Shown: piece after piece, positions 32,681 to 44,003 of the stretch | Layout: each line of letters opens with the position of its first letter | Position numbering within the stretch: position 1 is the stretch's first letter | Origin: Dichetophora obliterata | Taxonomy: Eukaryota; Arthropoda; Insecta; Diptera; Sciomyzidae | Length of the DNA: 64,000 nt | Assembly (NCBI GenBank): GCA_963920525.1 | Contig: OY986436.1 | Span: 29,955,318 to 30,019,317 of the forward strand | Direction of reading: 5' to 3' | Program-made: the position numbers and the translations under genes | The notes under the pieces: generated by a model | Database searches by the model: none | Told to the model about the DNA's origin: nothing | What the model saw: only the letters and a program-made list of their open reading frames with translations

Positions 32681-33014
32681 TAAAAAAAGATAAACTGGTC
32701 ATTTCAGCCCTTTGAAGGACTTTGACCTAGCTTCTATTGATCAATTGTGTTGTGCGTGTTGTTAAATGTTTGATCACAAATGACCGAGAACTGGACCTAC
32801 GTATTTTATTCCGACTCCGAACGGCTTATGTTCTCAAGAAGCTTTACATGGCAATTTTTACTCTCTGAGGTTTGCCATTGTCTGCAGAGAGGTGACGACC
32901 GAACAGAAAAATTAATTCAATTGAAAAAACTTTCTGTCTGAGCTGGAATTGAACCCGGGCTACCGCAGTTCTTTAGCTTAGGAGCCACGCACTCTACCCA
33001 CTAGACTAAGGCCG
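32681..33014 (-). mobile_element. tRNA-derived SINE with 15-bp target-site duplication
   Basis: TCATAACAAACTTAA occurs at 32666-32680 and again at 33015-33029, bounding a 334-bp insert. On the minus strand it starts with a tRNA-like head (CCTTAGTCTAGTGGGTAGAG, then a B-box GGGTTCAATTCC near 32950). The body contains CAGAGAGTAAAAATTGCCAT, AAGCTTCTTGAG, CCGTTCGGAGTCGG and ACGTAGGTCC. From memory, AAGCTTCTC...CCGTTCGGAGTCGG is a core widespread in tephritid and other fly repeats. The family differs from that at 502-887 beyond the head. Confidence 0.82.
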
Positions 33015-33029
33015 TCATAACAAACTTAA

Positions 33030-36000
33030 CAATCAAAAATATTCTTATAATCTAAATTTCAACTGAACTGCAATGATACTAGAACTGAACTGGAACTCAA
33101 CTGAAGAACTGAAACTTATATATGTATTACATATCATTTATTAATGTATTTGGACCTTCCCACTTAGATACTTTTAAGAATTTATAAAGAAATTTGATCA
33201 TAAATATCATCCGATCAGTATTCCCATGAATCAATTATAAACAATGAAATATGATAAAAGTTATAAGCAAAGAAATATGATTAGAAGCATACTTGGATAT
33301 GAAAAGCATTAAATCTTATTTATAAAAAATATTGTTTATTCTTAGCATATGGTTATCCTGCAAATGGGATACTTTACTTGCATGGCTTAGCTCAGCTTTA
33401 TTTAAAATATACCTAAAAACAAAAAAAAAGTATTTTTGAGTTCTCTTCAAAATATATTAGCATATATAATGAAAATATTGTTATATAAAATAAAAAAGCC
33501 GTAAGTTAAAATAAACTTAAAGTAAACTTGTTAATCAATTATTGCAGCGCCTTATCAAAATACATGTTTATTTATTTTATTTTTTATTTTATTTTATTAA
33601 AATTAATGTTTACATGTATGACATAGTCTTTTAAATGCAATACGAATTAACAAATTTTCAACAAGTTTTAAGATAGTCAACCGAAAAAATAAATAATATT
33701 TAAAGCTAATAATTAAGTTATTTAAAAATAAATGTGTTCCTGCTAAATTTTACACTCTTACAACTAAAAACGACGTTTTTATTAAAAAGTTCGAAAATCC
33801 TTAAGTTTGAGCGCAACTTAAAATTACAATTACATTTTAGAAAGTTTTTTGACTCTCCCGTAAAATTTTTTAATTTTAGCTTACCGCTTTTTAATTTAAT
33901 ATGATATTTTAAAAATTTTCACTGTACTTTCCCCTCCCTGTGGACGCCCATGTACAGCATATATAACACATAATCTTTTATATCTTAAACTGCATTTGAG
34001 TTTTGGCAAAATTGGATGAAAACTACGCCCATCCTTTATACAAAGTGACATCATCAAACTTTCAAAACATGCATAACTTAGAATATACTGAGGTGGTATT
34101 TAACTTCGACCCAGTCGAAGATAATTCCATACTCCTTTTTGTTTTTTTACTTTTGAAGAATGAAGAATAATTTTTTAAATCTCTATATTTTTTTGCATAT
34201 CAAATTTAAATTCTAAATTTAATATAAATATAATAATTAAAAATTTGTTCTTTCAAATTTTTTTTTAAATTTTCACAATTTTGGCGAAATGTTTTTTCGT
34301 GCTTTTAAATAACCTTATGATATCGTTTACTAAATCTACTAACATTAATTTTTTTTAAGTTGGCACAATTTCGGGGCGTCTGTATGGTCAAGGTCCAAGT
34401 TCCTTGCACCCAGCGCACCCCTCAGAAGCCCGCTTTTGCATGGCTAAGGGCCTGGTTCGAGATCATTCAAGCTCAATTCTCAGAAATCTTGGTGGTACGC
34501 TTTAAAAGTACCAAATCTTGTTATGAAAAATATATTTACTTACATATTTTCTGTATATTTTTAAGTAATAAATTCAAGGAATAAACTCTAAAAATCAACT
34601 TCAATTCCTGTCAAAACAATAAAAACATAATGCTTATGTTACTATAATACTTTGTTCATATTTTTGTTAAATGGCTTATCAGAATCTGTTTAACCCCTTG
34701 TAAAGCTTTTTATGCAATAGGGGAAAAAATGATCAACCATGCGTTTGGCTTAACTTTGTGTAACTTTTTATAAAAATACGTTTAGACTAAAAAAAAAATA
34801 ATTGCTCTTCTATTCAAATAAATCATGTGTGTGTGTGTGTGTTTATAACAAAAGCATCGCTAAAGCGCTTAGAATATTAAATTAGTTTAACTATCAGCGG
34901 GTAACGCACCGCAGCAAGCAACAACAACATCTTGAAAACGTATAACAACAAAATGAAGAAAAAAAATAAACCACAAATTTTAACAAAGTTAAAAGCAGGC
35001 CAACGAACGCAAAAATAAAAATGGAAAATTTTAAGAAAAGCCTACATTAGATGGTCGTTAATGCCAACTCAACAAAATATTTCCTAGGAAGCCAGAGCAC
35101 AAAGCAGAGAAGGAAGCAAGACTCGAGCAGCAGAGACAGGCGCTTGCTTCACAATGCATGTATTCAAATTTTACTAACTTTTCATTGTTGAGTACGGCAA
35201 GGAAAAAAATTAACCGCACAAAATGGCTTGAACAAAATGGCTTGTGAACAAAAGTGTTGCCTACTTTTAGGCAAAACTTAGAGAAAAACCTAATGAAAAA
35301 CTTTTAGGTAAGCTTATATTTAGTTGTTTGAGCAACATATTAAATGCAACTTTATGAAATCGTAAATATTTGATATAAAGTTGGTTTTTCATATTAGAAA
35401 AAAGTGCGCCTAAAAGTATGATACAATTTTTTCTGAAACTTTTGGATAACGCAATGAAAGCACAAAAACTGAATTAAATATGAACTCAAGCCTCTGGCAG
35501 CCTTTGTTGATGAGTGCTCACGATAGTTAACAACACAAACAAAACAAAATTGCAATAATATGGCAACCCACGTTTAGTAAAGTGATAGTGCAAAAGTATA
35601 AAAAACAAAAGCATGAGAACAGAGTTTTTAGTAGCTAATTGTTTCAGTTTTCTGCTTATTACATCTACATCTACTGCTGCTGCTACTCCTACTACTTTTT
35701 TCATTTTTGTTATGCCAACATTTTATTGTTTTAATTATACTGTGTCGTCCTCTTTATGAAATTTTATTGTTGCTGACAGTAGCGCAAAATCAGTTAGCAA
35801 AAGTTAAATGAAATAAAACAATGAGAGTTATGAAAATACAAATGATATTAAAAAGTGTTGCATGGTTTAAGGGGAAATGTGCTCATTTTAAATGATATTT
35901 GAAGAAGACAACACCAAAAGCGATGACATAGTTTAAATATACTACGTGGCAGCATTTTTGCTTTTACTTACATAGTTTGAGGCATTTTTCACTACAAAGC

Positions 36001-36065
36001 ACAAATTCGTAGTTGAAAAGTTGCTACGGTTTAATCTTTTTTAATCAAATATTGCTTTCAGATTC
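33030..36065. other. gene-less stretch
   Basis: About 3 kb without a supported gene. A GC-richer patch at 34370-34500 includes CTGGTTCGAGATC, faintly B-box-like, but I cannot assign it. A GT run lies at 34828-34840. The region ends at the TTAA (36066-36069) used by piggyBac. Confidence 0.5.
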
Positions 36066-36085
36066 TTAACCCTTTCCGTGGATTG

Positions 36086-36101
36086 GTCGAATATATTTGA
36101 C
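36086..36101. promoter_or_regulatory. piggyBac subterminal motif, left copy
   Basis: GTCGAATATATTTGAC, 16 bp from the left terminus, is an almost perfect palindrome. It recurs at 36436-36451 and 38556-38571. It is a candidate transposase binding site. Confidence 0.5.
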
Positions 36102-36435
36102 AATTCAATAAGGTATTCTTTGAACATCACTGACTAACGGTTTATTTGATCTTTATGCTTTGTTTTTCTTTCATACTCATTTCCAAACATTGTTGTTTAT
36201 AAAATTGAAAGCGCAGTTAGTTGGAGTTTAAGCTTAGTATTGTTTTTGCAAGAGTTAGTGCAGTTGACTTTAGGAAGCTAAAAACTCTCAACTTTTAAAC
36301 TCTACATTTTAATTTTATAGCCTTGAAATCACTTGGAAAAAAATAGTGAGTATTTATACACATGTTATAAGTCATTTTATGAAAAAAAAGAAGTGTGAAT
36401 ATAAAATGGTTAGATTTGATGACTCATTTATAGTT

Positions 36436-36451
36436 GTCGAATATATTCGAC
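36436..36451. promoter_or_regulatory. piggyBac internal palindrome, 5' UTR copy
   Basis: GTCGAATATATTCGAC, a perfect 16-bp palindrome 68 bp upstream of the transposase ATG. The same core lies at both element ends. It could serve transposase binding or self-regulation. Confidence 0.5.
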
Positions 36452-36519
36452 GTTGACACGCAGAGGTAGTACACATTTTATTTTACATTGCAGCTATTGA
36501 TAACTAATTTTCGCGAAAA

Positions 36520-38421
36520 ATGTCGTGGGCAAAACTTTTAACAGAAGATGAGATCATAGGGATTTTGGATGCTGACTCCGACATTGACGAGGACATATTA
36601 GATGAATTACAAATCGAATATGAAGTGCCACAGGTCCAGTGTAAGGATACTACAGCTGGTGAACATCAAGTGCCCTCTGATCTTGAGGTTATGGATTTAT
36701 TAGTTCCGCACGCCGATGATATTCCGTCTTCAAGTAATTTTCTAGGGACTGACCAAATGCGTTGCACTCCGAAGAAAAACATTAGTTGGAGAAGACTTCG
36801 ATCTGGAGAAATTCCGGATGAGATAATTTTTCAACCAGTTATAATGACTGAAGATTTCGAAATTGGTACTCCGTTTTCATATTTTCAAAGATATTTTTCC
36901 AACGATTTTTTCACTGACGCTGCATTTTACACGAATGTTTATGCCCAAAGCAAATGAAATATTTCGTTCAAACCATGCTCTGTAGATGAAGTACGTGTTG
37001 TTTTTGCACACCACATAATGATGGGTGTATTAAAATTTCCTCGAGTAGAAATGTTCTACGAGCCTGCAATTGGAATGACATTTTTCACTGAAAATATGAC
37101 ACTTAAACGCTTCTTTGCTATTCGCAACAATTTGCACCTTGTTGATGAAAACGCTAGGGGAAAAGAATGCAAAGATCGCCTATTCAAAGTGAGACCTATT
37201 ATTGAGCTTGTTCGAACCCATCTTTTAGAATTACCATTGGAGGAAAACCTGTGTATCGATGAGCAAATCATTCCATACAAAGGCAAATTTACTGCAAAGC
37301 AATACATAAAAGGTAAGCCGTGTCCATGGGGTATAAAGGTTTTTTTTATTTGCGGCAAAAGCGGTATGCCATATGATTTCATTATTTATCAGGGGTCTAC
37401 TACACCTATAAATGAGCACTGGGTGAAATCTCTTGGTTACAGTTCAGCTGTCGTACTGCACCTGGCCCAACGCATACCTGAAACTGAAACCGGCCACAAA
37501 TTGTTTTTTGATAATTACTTTCCATCATACCAGATATTTGAAGTTCTAAAGCAAAGAAAAATATGTGCGGCTGGAACAATAAGAGTTAACCGATTCGCCA
37601 ATCCCCGATTGCCAGACGAAAAAGAAATGAAAAAGCAAGGTAGAGGATCATCTGCCGAATGTATCAGCTCCGATGGAAATGTTATAGTAACTCGCTGGTA
37701 TGACAATAAAGTCATTAATCTTGGTTCCAATTTTGTTGGGGTTGGCGTGGAAGACCAAGCTAAACGTTGGGATAAGGATAAAGCTGACTATGTTTTAATA
37801 AACCGACCTCAAGTTGTTAGAATGTACAATGCAAGCATGAGTGGTGTTGACTTGTTGGACCAAGTCATACAATATTATAGAATAAATATTCGCACCGTAA
37901 AGTGGACATTACGAATTATCATGCATTTTGTTGATTTGGCCTTAACAGCAGCTTGGATGGAGTATCGAAAAGATTGCATCGCTAAAGGAATCGCAAAAAA
38001 TAAAATTACTGATTCGATGAATTTCCGCATTAGTGTTGCTCGATCTCTGCTTGCTGTCCAGCAAAACGAAGCTGCAAATCCAACTAAACGCAAACGAGGA
38101 AGACCGAGTAAAGTTAATGTTGGCATTGGCAAGCGCTCTACGGTGTCTGGTATTAGCGAAAGCGACTCTTCCGATGACTCAGACTACGACGATCCAAAAC
38201 CACAATGCTCAAGAAAGAAGGTTTATCAAAAACCGCCACCAAAAGAAGTTCGACAGGATCAAAAAATGCACTTACCATGTTTTTTAGATTCTAAGAGTGC
38301 TGGTCGATGCAAAATGGCGGGATGCAACAAAAGTTCATTTGTAATTTGTAAAAAATGCAAAGTAAACCTCTGTGTAAAGCGAGGAAGTAATTGTTTTGAG
38401 CAATTTCATACTGAGTCCTAA
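36520..38421 (+). pseudogene. piggyBac transposase with one internal stop
   Basis: The frame is open from ATG at 36520 to TAA at 38419-38421 (633 positions) except for one TGA at 36955-36957. The protein is recognisable on both sides of it without frame change. The N-terminus is acidic (DEIIGILDADSDIDEDILDE). The catalytic Asp triad lies in ENLCIDEQIIPYKGK (~247), KLFFDNYFPSYQ (~331) and SGVDLLDQ (~444), positions that parallel the classical piggyBac triad. The C-terminal Cys-rich domain (RCKMAGCNKSS, ICKKCKVNLC) would bind the inverted ends. Preceding basic KRKRGRPSK is a likely nuclear signal. A product restarted downstream of the stop would keep the triad but lack ~166 N-terminal residues. 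Confidence 0.92.
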
Positions 38422-38555
38422 TAACTGTATTTAAAACAATGTTTATTTTTCATCAAAAACAGTTCAAAATAAATCCAAAATTTTAATAGACCTGCATTTT
38501 TTTTGCATGCTTTATATGGTAACAATACAAATTTGTACATCCATTGAGATGCTTT

Positions 38556-38571
38556 GTCGAATATATTTGAC
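38556..38571. promoter_or_regulatory. piggyBac subterminal motif, right copy
   Basis: GTCGAATATATTTGAC about 130 bp from the right terminus, identical to the left copy. Asymmetric spacing from the two ends is known for piggyBac elements. Confidence 0.5.
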
Positions 38572-38707
38572 AAATCGTAGCACCAAAACGACAAATTTCC
38601 ACCAAAAAAAAATATTTTTCCTAGAATCAGAGATCCCAAATTAGCTTATGTACAAATTTTCAGTTTTTTAGCGCACCTAAAAATATTTTTTCCACGGAAA
38701 GGGTTAA

Positions 38708-39631
38708 GTATATGTCGTGTATAGAAAATTTTCTTGATTTAAATATTTATAAAAGTTATGACATTTTCCTTAAACATTGGTGATTGCCCAATCGACAACA
38801 ATCGCCTTATTCCTTTGTATTCCTATTATTTAAATTTGTACATTTTTACTTAATTTCTTGGCTAACAACTAAACCCCTTTTTGTTTCTTTTCCTTTTCAG
38901 GTAAGCTCTCTTCATCACGGTCTATCCATAAAGCCATATCTGCCTGTAAGTTCATAAACTAAATTTCAAAATCTATTTGCTCTTTTATGAGCTTTCATAT
39001 TCTGTAATGAAATTATATTTAAATTATATTAGTATTCATGAAAATGACTCAAATTTCAGCAATACAAAACTATTAAATAGGCAACAGTTTAACCTAAATA
39101 AACATGAGTGACTCATCGAGTATGTCGGATGAAAGGTTTTGCTGAAACGATTAAGGCCTTGGCCTTTATTTGCAAAATGCTTGAATATAATTTTACTATG
39201 AATTGTGTGTGTGTGTGTGTGCTATGATATGTGTTGTAGAATATTTAAGTTGAAGCATAGTAGTCACTTTTTGATATCCTTCTCATAATTGATTAAAAGT
39301 TTTGTATATTTTAGGTTCAGATAAAACAAAAAAAAACTATTATAAATAAGATTTTCTCTAAATTTTTTAATGTAAGTTTTATAATATTTTTAATTCAAAT
39401 AAATTCACTAGTGTTTCATGACATTTTTATTTCCTCCAATATTTTTACTGAAACCTATACTCATAAGTTGAAAACATCATTAAAGTTTCCAATACAAGAA
39501 CCTGTTTTCTCAGAGAAATTTTTTTTCAAATATGTATATATTTTAAAAATAAAGTTAAATAATTAATCAGTGCTCAATTGTGCATAAAATTCTCACTTCA
39601 AGTATTGTTTGTCATGTATCAAGGAAATAAA
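38708..39631. other. gene-less stretch
   Basis: No supported gene. A GT run lies at about 39206-39221. It ends at the left LTR terminus of the second Gypsy element. Confidence 0.5.
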
Positions 39632-39778
39632 TGTAACACCAGATAAATGAGAAGTGCACGACGGATGATAATCAACTGACTTTATTAAATATACATATAT
39701 GTCTAGTGACCTAGTATAAATACTAAGTATTATAAGAGTTACCATCTATGATAAATAGTAGGTAGTATTATGTAGTCA
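39632..39778 (-). repeat. Gypsy-2 3' LTR (approximate)
   Basis: On the minus strand this follows the integrase gene and a purine-rich AAAGGGAG stretch, and ends in ...CTGGTGTTACA. I place the start at a TGACTAC (39778) because it follows the purine tract, giving 147 bp. That start is a guess; only the 3' end is firm, because it is shared with two other copies. Confidence 0.55.
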
Positions 39779-40009
39779 TTTAGTTACTCCCTTTACTCCC
39801 TTTTAGTTACTCTCCCTTTTTATAGTGCTGTTTTAAAAGTACATATAATTATTATAATGCAAATCAAATATTACTGATACAATATTTTAAATTTAATTTT
39901 TAACATTTAACCTTTTAATTATTTACTTCATCTCATTTTTTCTTTGTATTTTTTTTATTTTATTTTTTTGTGTAATTGTAACCTTTAATATAAGTGCAAA
40001 ATATAATGA

Positions 40010-41141
40010 TTAAACAAATGATGGGTTGTACCTAACAACTGGTTTTACTGTTCTTCCAAACTTGATGACATAATGATTAGACTGTGAGGTGATCGTTGAA
40101 GTTGGTTCCTCATTACTTTCAGGACTTTTTGTAGTTGATGTCTTATCAGCTGTTGGATAGACTATGACATCTTTTTCTGGAACGATGGTGGCTCTCGTCT
40201 TATGTAAATGAATGCTGTTTCTGCGATAGATTGATCAATCATCAGTTTGTACCATATAAGAACGTGGTGTGTTAGCTGGTTTTACAACCTTTCCAGAGAT
40301 CCAGTTTTGATTAGGTTGTTGAATACGAATTTTTTCACCGGGATGAAAGGGTTGTTTTTGGTAGCTTCCTCTGTCAGCATAGAACTTGCTTCTGTTGCGT
40401 GCTTCAATGAGGTTGTGGTGTACATTTTGTTCAACGTAAGGTTTAAGCGATTGTTTGGTGGATGGTATAGTTGTTCTGGTTTTCCGGCTCATCAAACGTT
40501 GATTAGGAGATAGTAAATTATTGCTTCGAGGCGTGTTTCGGTAGTTGAGTAGTGCAAGATAAACGTCCGACTGGTCTTTGTGGCACTTTTTTAGTAGAGA
40601 TTTTGCTACCTGGACGAATCTCTCCGCAAGACCGTTGGATTTAGGGTATCTCGGGCTTGATGTTTGATGAGTAAAGCCCCATTCTTTGGCAAACACTTGA
40701 AATGCTCTAGAGGAAAATTGGGGACCTTTCTCCGATTCCAAAACAAAAGGTATACCATGAACTGCAAACATCTTTTTTAATTGGAGTATGATTTCTGCGC
40801 TGGACGTCTGCTTTAACTGAACAAAATCAAAGTAACCGGAATAGCTATCTGCAAGGAGAAGGTATTCATTAGTGTTGAAATAGAATAAATCTACTGCAAT
40901 TATCTCCCAGGGCAGCTCAGGAATCTTTTTGGTAATAATTGGCTCTTTTCGTTGAGAACGTTGTTGGCTTTGACAAATGCTGCAGGATTCTACGTGTTTC
41001 GTCGGTCGTCATCTTGATCCAAAAAAGTTGTTCGCGTGCGCTGTTGAGTGTCCGCTCAATGCCAAAATGACCTTGATGGACTTTTTGCATCATCTCCTTC
41101 TTCATGCCATCTGGAACGACCCTTGAAGAGTAGATCTTCAT
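40010..41141 (-). pseudogene. Gypsy-2 integrase, frame-broken, catalytic Asp lost
   Basis: The H2C2 zinc-binding region (VHQGHFGIERTL, with a Cys-His end disrupted by a frame change near 40960) is at 41141-40917. The core follows from LPWEIIAVDLFYF (first Asp) through PRYPKSNGLAERFVQVAK (catalytic Glu). The second catalytic Asp, expected in a SDNGPQF block, is replaced: the sequence is ESEKGPQFSS. The C-terminal region has HPGEKIRIQQPNQNWISGKV and, after another frame change at 40235, a tail ending RTVKPVVRYNPSFV at 40010. Integrase normally inserts the cDNA. This copy is catalytically dead as well as frame-broken. Confidence 0.85.
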
Positions 41142-41166
41142 TGCTGCTGAGCGATTCTCGAAATGT

Positions 41167-41683
41167 TCAATAATGTTTTATCTCATTCAGAATATGTTGA
41201 ATTGTATCAGGCCAGTCAGCATTAACATACTTTAACACATCTTGTATACTTTTGTCGTTTTTTGTTGCTTCTTGTAGACGTTTCTTTGTTATATCTGTTA
41301 GTTGTAAAATTTCGTGTATCTCTAGCTCGTCCTCTTTTTCTAAGTTTTTTGGGTTGTGACAGTCACGGCTGAGTGCATCTGCAACAGGTATATCCTTGCC
41401 TTTTGAATAAATTACCTTTGGTTGATACTGAAGTACTAAAGGTTTATGGTCGCTTTCAATGGTAAGGGGTTTTCCAAATATCAGGTCATGGAATTTTTCA
41501 CATGCAAATTTAATAGCCAGTGCTTCTTTTTCGATCTGAGGTGCTAGTTTCTGTGTCTCTGTTAACGCTTTGGATGTGTACGCTACTGGCTGGTTATCTT
41601 GTAGCAATACGGCACCTGCACTGGAATGACTCGCATCTACTTGGAGTTTCACCGGGCGATTTGGGTCATAGTATTTTAAAAGT
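41167..41683 (-). pseudogene. Gypsy-2 RNase H and linker to integrase
   Basis: An open frame starts inside the split point at LLKYYDPNRPVKLQVDASHS and carries the RNase H acidic residues in QVDASHSSAGAVLL, EKEALAIKFACEKF and ESDHKPL. The connection to integrase follows (SKGKDIPVADALSRDC, EIHEILQLTDITKKR). Translation upstream of LLKYYDP runs into a TA/CA-rich low-complexity stretch (41684-41720) and then the LTR fragment, so the native RT that should precede it is missing from this strand. It lies on the opposite strand at 42740-43994. Confidence 0.85.
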
Positions 41684-41720
41684 ATGTATATTACTTTTAC
41701 ATACATATACATATACATAT

Positions 41721-41804
41721 ACTTATATGTATATTTCATAAAGTCAGTTGATTATCATCCGTCGTGCACTTCTCATTTATCTGGTGTTACATGGTGTCAG
41801 AAGT
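41721..41804 (+). repeat. Gypsy-2 LTR 3' end plus primer binding site
   Basis: ACTTATATGTATATTT... to CTGGTGTTACA (41791) matches the end of the LTR, starting almost exactly where the right-hand fragment at 44004 also starts. TGGTGTCAGAAGT follows at 41792-41804, complementary to the ACTTCTGACACCA end of a Leu tRNA. The fragment may equal R-U5, that is, the 5' end of the element RNA. Confidence 0.7.
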
Positions 41805-41840
41805 TCCGAGTTTTAATCGAATAGTAATTAATTCACGATA

Positions 41841-42617
41841 ATGACTACTAATAACACAAATCTCGAATCCGGTGTTAATATCAAACCTCCAAAACCATTA
41901 GAAGTGAACAATAAAAATGTTGCTCTATCGTGGAAGAAATCGTTGCAGCAATATAAATGGTTTGAAACCGCGTCGCAATTAACTAAAAAATCTGCCAAAA
42001 TACAGGTTGCCACGTTTATGTCTGTCTTAGGACCTGATGCAGTGGACATTTATAATTCCTTCACGCTTACTTCAGAAGAAAGCAAAAATTTAACAATCGT
42101 AACGACTAAATTCGAAGAACATTTTGCCCCTAAAATAAGCATCACCTTCGAGCGATACGTCTTCAATAGAATGACCCAAAATGAGGAGTAGCCGTTTTAT
42201 GAATTTTTTACGCGAATTAAAAATCAGGCTAAAAAATGCGAGTTTGACACGTTATTAGATAGTTTAATACGTGATAAAATTGTAGTGAGCATACATAGTG
42301 ACGCAATAAGAGAAAAGTTATTAGAAAAAGCCGAGGTCTCATTTAATGATACAGTTAAAATTTTTAGAGCAAGTGAAATAGCGGCGAGTCAACTCAAAGA
42401 ACTACATAGAAACGAAGAAACTGTAAATGCAGTTAGTAAATATAGACAAAAAAGCGAGAAAGCGAAGAAAGCGATAAATAATCAAGTCGAAGTAAACGAG
42501 TTTTATTGTAGAAGGTACGGAACTACTCACTCGCGCAAAAATTGCCCAGCATTGAATAAAATTTGCCACAAATGTGAAAAAAGGACACCTAGCTACGGTC
42601 CTGTAAGACAAGAATAA
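41841..42617 (+). pseudogene. Gypsy-2 gag
   Basis: Gag starts at 41841, 36 bp after the primer binding site (MTTNNTNLESGVNIKPPKPL). It runs through a capsid-like region (LSWKKSLQQYKWF...KFEEHFAPK) that matches Mag-type Gypsy gag in general pattern. A TAG at 42189-42191 interrupts it; the same frame resumes with FYEFFTRIKNQAKKC. A nucleocapsid-type zinc region appears near 42505 (YCRRYGTTHSRKNCPAL, then CHKCEK). The frame stops at 42615. The first knuckle has an irregular Cys spacing and the expected GHFA..C tail is absent, so it is decayed. Confidence 0.8.
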
Positions 42618-42739
42618 GAAACCGCGATAGAAAAGTACATGCAATTACAAACAGCACAATAAGCGAAAGCGAAGACAGTGATAACAACAGTTTACTAGTC
42701 CTGTCAGTTGGCACAAACAAAGACGGCAATAATAATTAT

Positions 42740-43994
42740 ATGGAAGAAATAATCATCGAAAACAAAAAAGTGAATGTAAAACTAGACACAGGTGCTCAGT
42801 GCAACGTCTTGCCGAAAAAAATTATTGATAAACTTAATGTTAATTTAAATCAATCAAGCACAAAAAAGTTGGTTTCATTTGCAAATGATAAAATAAGCGT
42901 TCTCGGTGAAGTCTCCCTATGTTGTATAGTACGAAATAAGAAACACATGTTGTCATTTAAAGTAGTCGACAAAGCTGTCTGTCCAATTTTAGGTAAAAGT
43001 GCATGCGAGAAAGTAAAATTGACATTGCGCGTAGAAGAACTCAAAATTGACGAAAATATGTTTGAAGGGTTGGGTTGCATTAAAAAATTTATTTACGATA
43101 TTGATCTTGTCGAAAATCCAGTCTTTGAGAATTATGTTCCCCGAAAAATACCACACGCATTACAAGACGATGTGAAAAAAGAGATCGAAAAAATGATGAA
43201 ATTGGGTGTCATAGAAAAAACAGAAGGCGCTACTCCAGCAACCTCACCTATGGTGAGAAGAAAGGGAAAATACGAATTTGCCTAGACCCAACCGATGTAA
43301 ACAAATACATTCTCAGAAGATTTCATCCTCTCAAATCACCCGATGAGATTGCGGCCAATGTACAAAGTTCAAAGTTTTTCACAATCCTGGATTGTAAACA
43401 TGGTTTTTGGCAAATAAGAGTGACTGATCGTACTAAAGGTTATCTGACCATGGCTACACCTTGGGGTAGAGTGTCATTCTTGCGCGTTCCGTTCGGTCTT
43501 GCTTCCGCCCCAGAAATCTATCAAAAAGTTATGACTGATTTGTTGGAAGGCTGTGAAAATACAGAGGTGTCAATGGATGATATTTTAATTTATGCTCCTA
43601 GTGAAAATACACTCAATTTGTATACCAAGAAAGTGCTTAAAAAGCATGATGAAGCAGGTATAAAATTAAATAAACAAATATGCATATTTTCCACAACAAA
43701 AGCAAGATTCTTAGGGCACATAATCACATCGGACGGAATTGCAGCAGATCCCGAAAAGATTGAATCCATCAAAAAGTGAAAACAACCATAAAATAAAACC
43801 GAACTTCAAAGATTGCTCGGTATGGCTACCTACTTAGGTAAGTTCATAAAAAATTTATCTGAAATAACACATCCGATGCGACAACTTCTGAAAAAAAACA
43901 CACAATGGCAGTGGAGTGCAAAACAGGAGGAATCCTTTAATCAGCTTAAGTCGTCTCTATCAAAAACACCACTTTTAAAATACTATGACCCAAA
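42740..43994 (+). pseudogene. Gypsy-2 protease and reverse transcriptase, truncated
   Basis: Protease is recognisable from VKLDTGAQCNVLPKKI (active-site DTGA) and ILGKSACEK. The RT begins with ENPVFENYVPRKIPHAL and PMVRRKGKYEFA, then changes frame at about 43283. It continues with ILDCKHGFWQIRV (first catalytic Asp) and VPFGLASAPEIYQK. The active site reads EVSMDDILIYA, with Ser where Tyr is expected in YMDD. After IESIKK a stop and frame change lead to MLGMATYLGKFIKNLSEI and the thumb/RNase H junction, which ends abruptly at LLKYYDP followed by LTR sequence. RNase H and integrase are missing from this strand. Confidence 0.85.
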
Positions 43995-44003
43995 ACGAGG
44001 AAG

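Larger units (their letters stand above)
36070..38703 (+). mobile_element. complete piggyBac-family transposon
   Basis: The element is 2634 bp long, flanked by TTAA on both sides (36066-36069 and 38704-38707), with perfect 12-bp inverted ends CCCTTTCCGTGG. Subterminal copies of GTCGAATATATTTGAC sit near both ends. One transposase gene reads left to right from 36520 to 38421. This is the canonical piggyBac layout, and the sharp ends suggest a recent insertion. The only obvious defect is one in-frame stop in the transposase. Confidence 0.95.

Noticed and set aside
34360..34584. 74-codon frame and possible tRNA-like head in a GC-richer patch
   Set aside because: No domain, and only a weak B-box-like motif without A box or cloverleaf arms.
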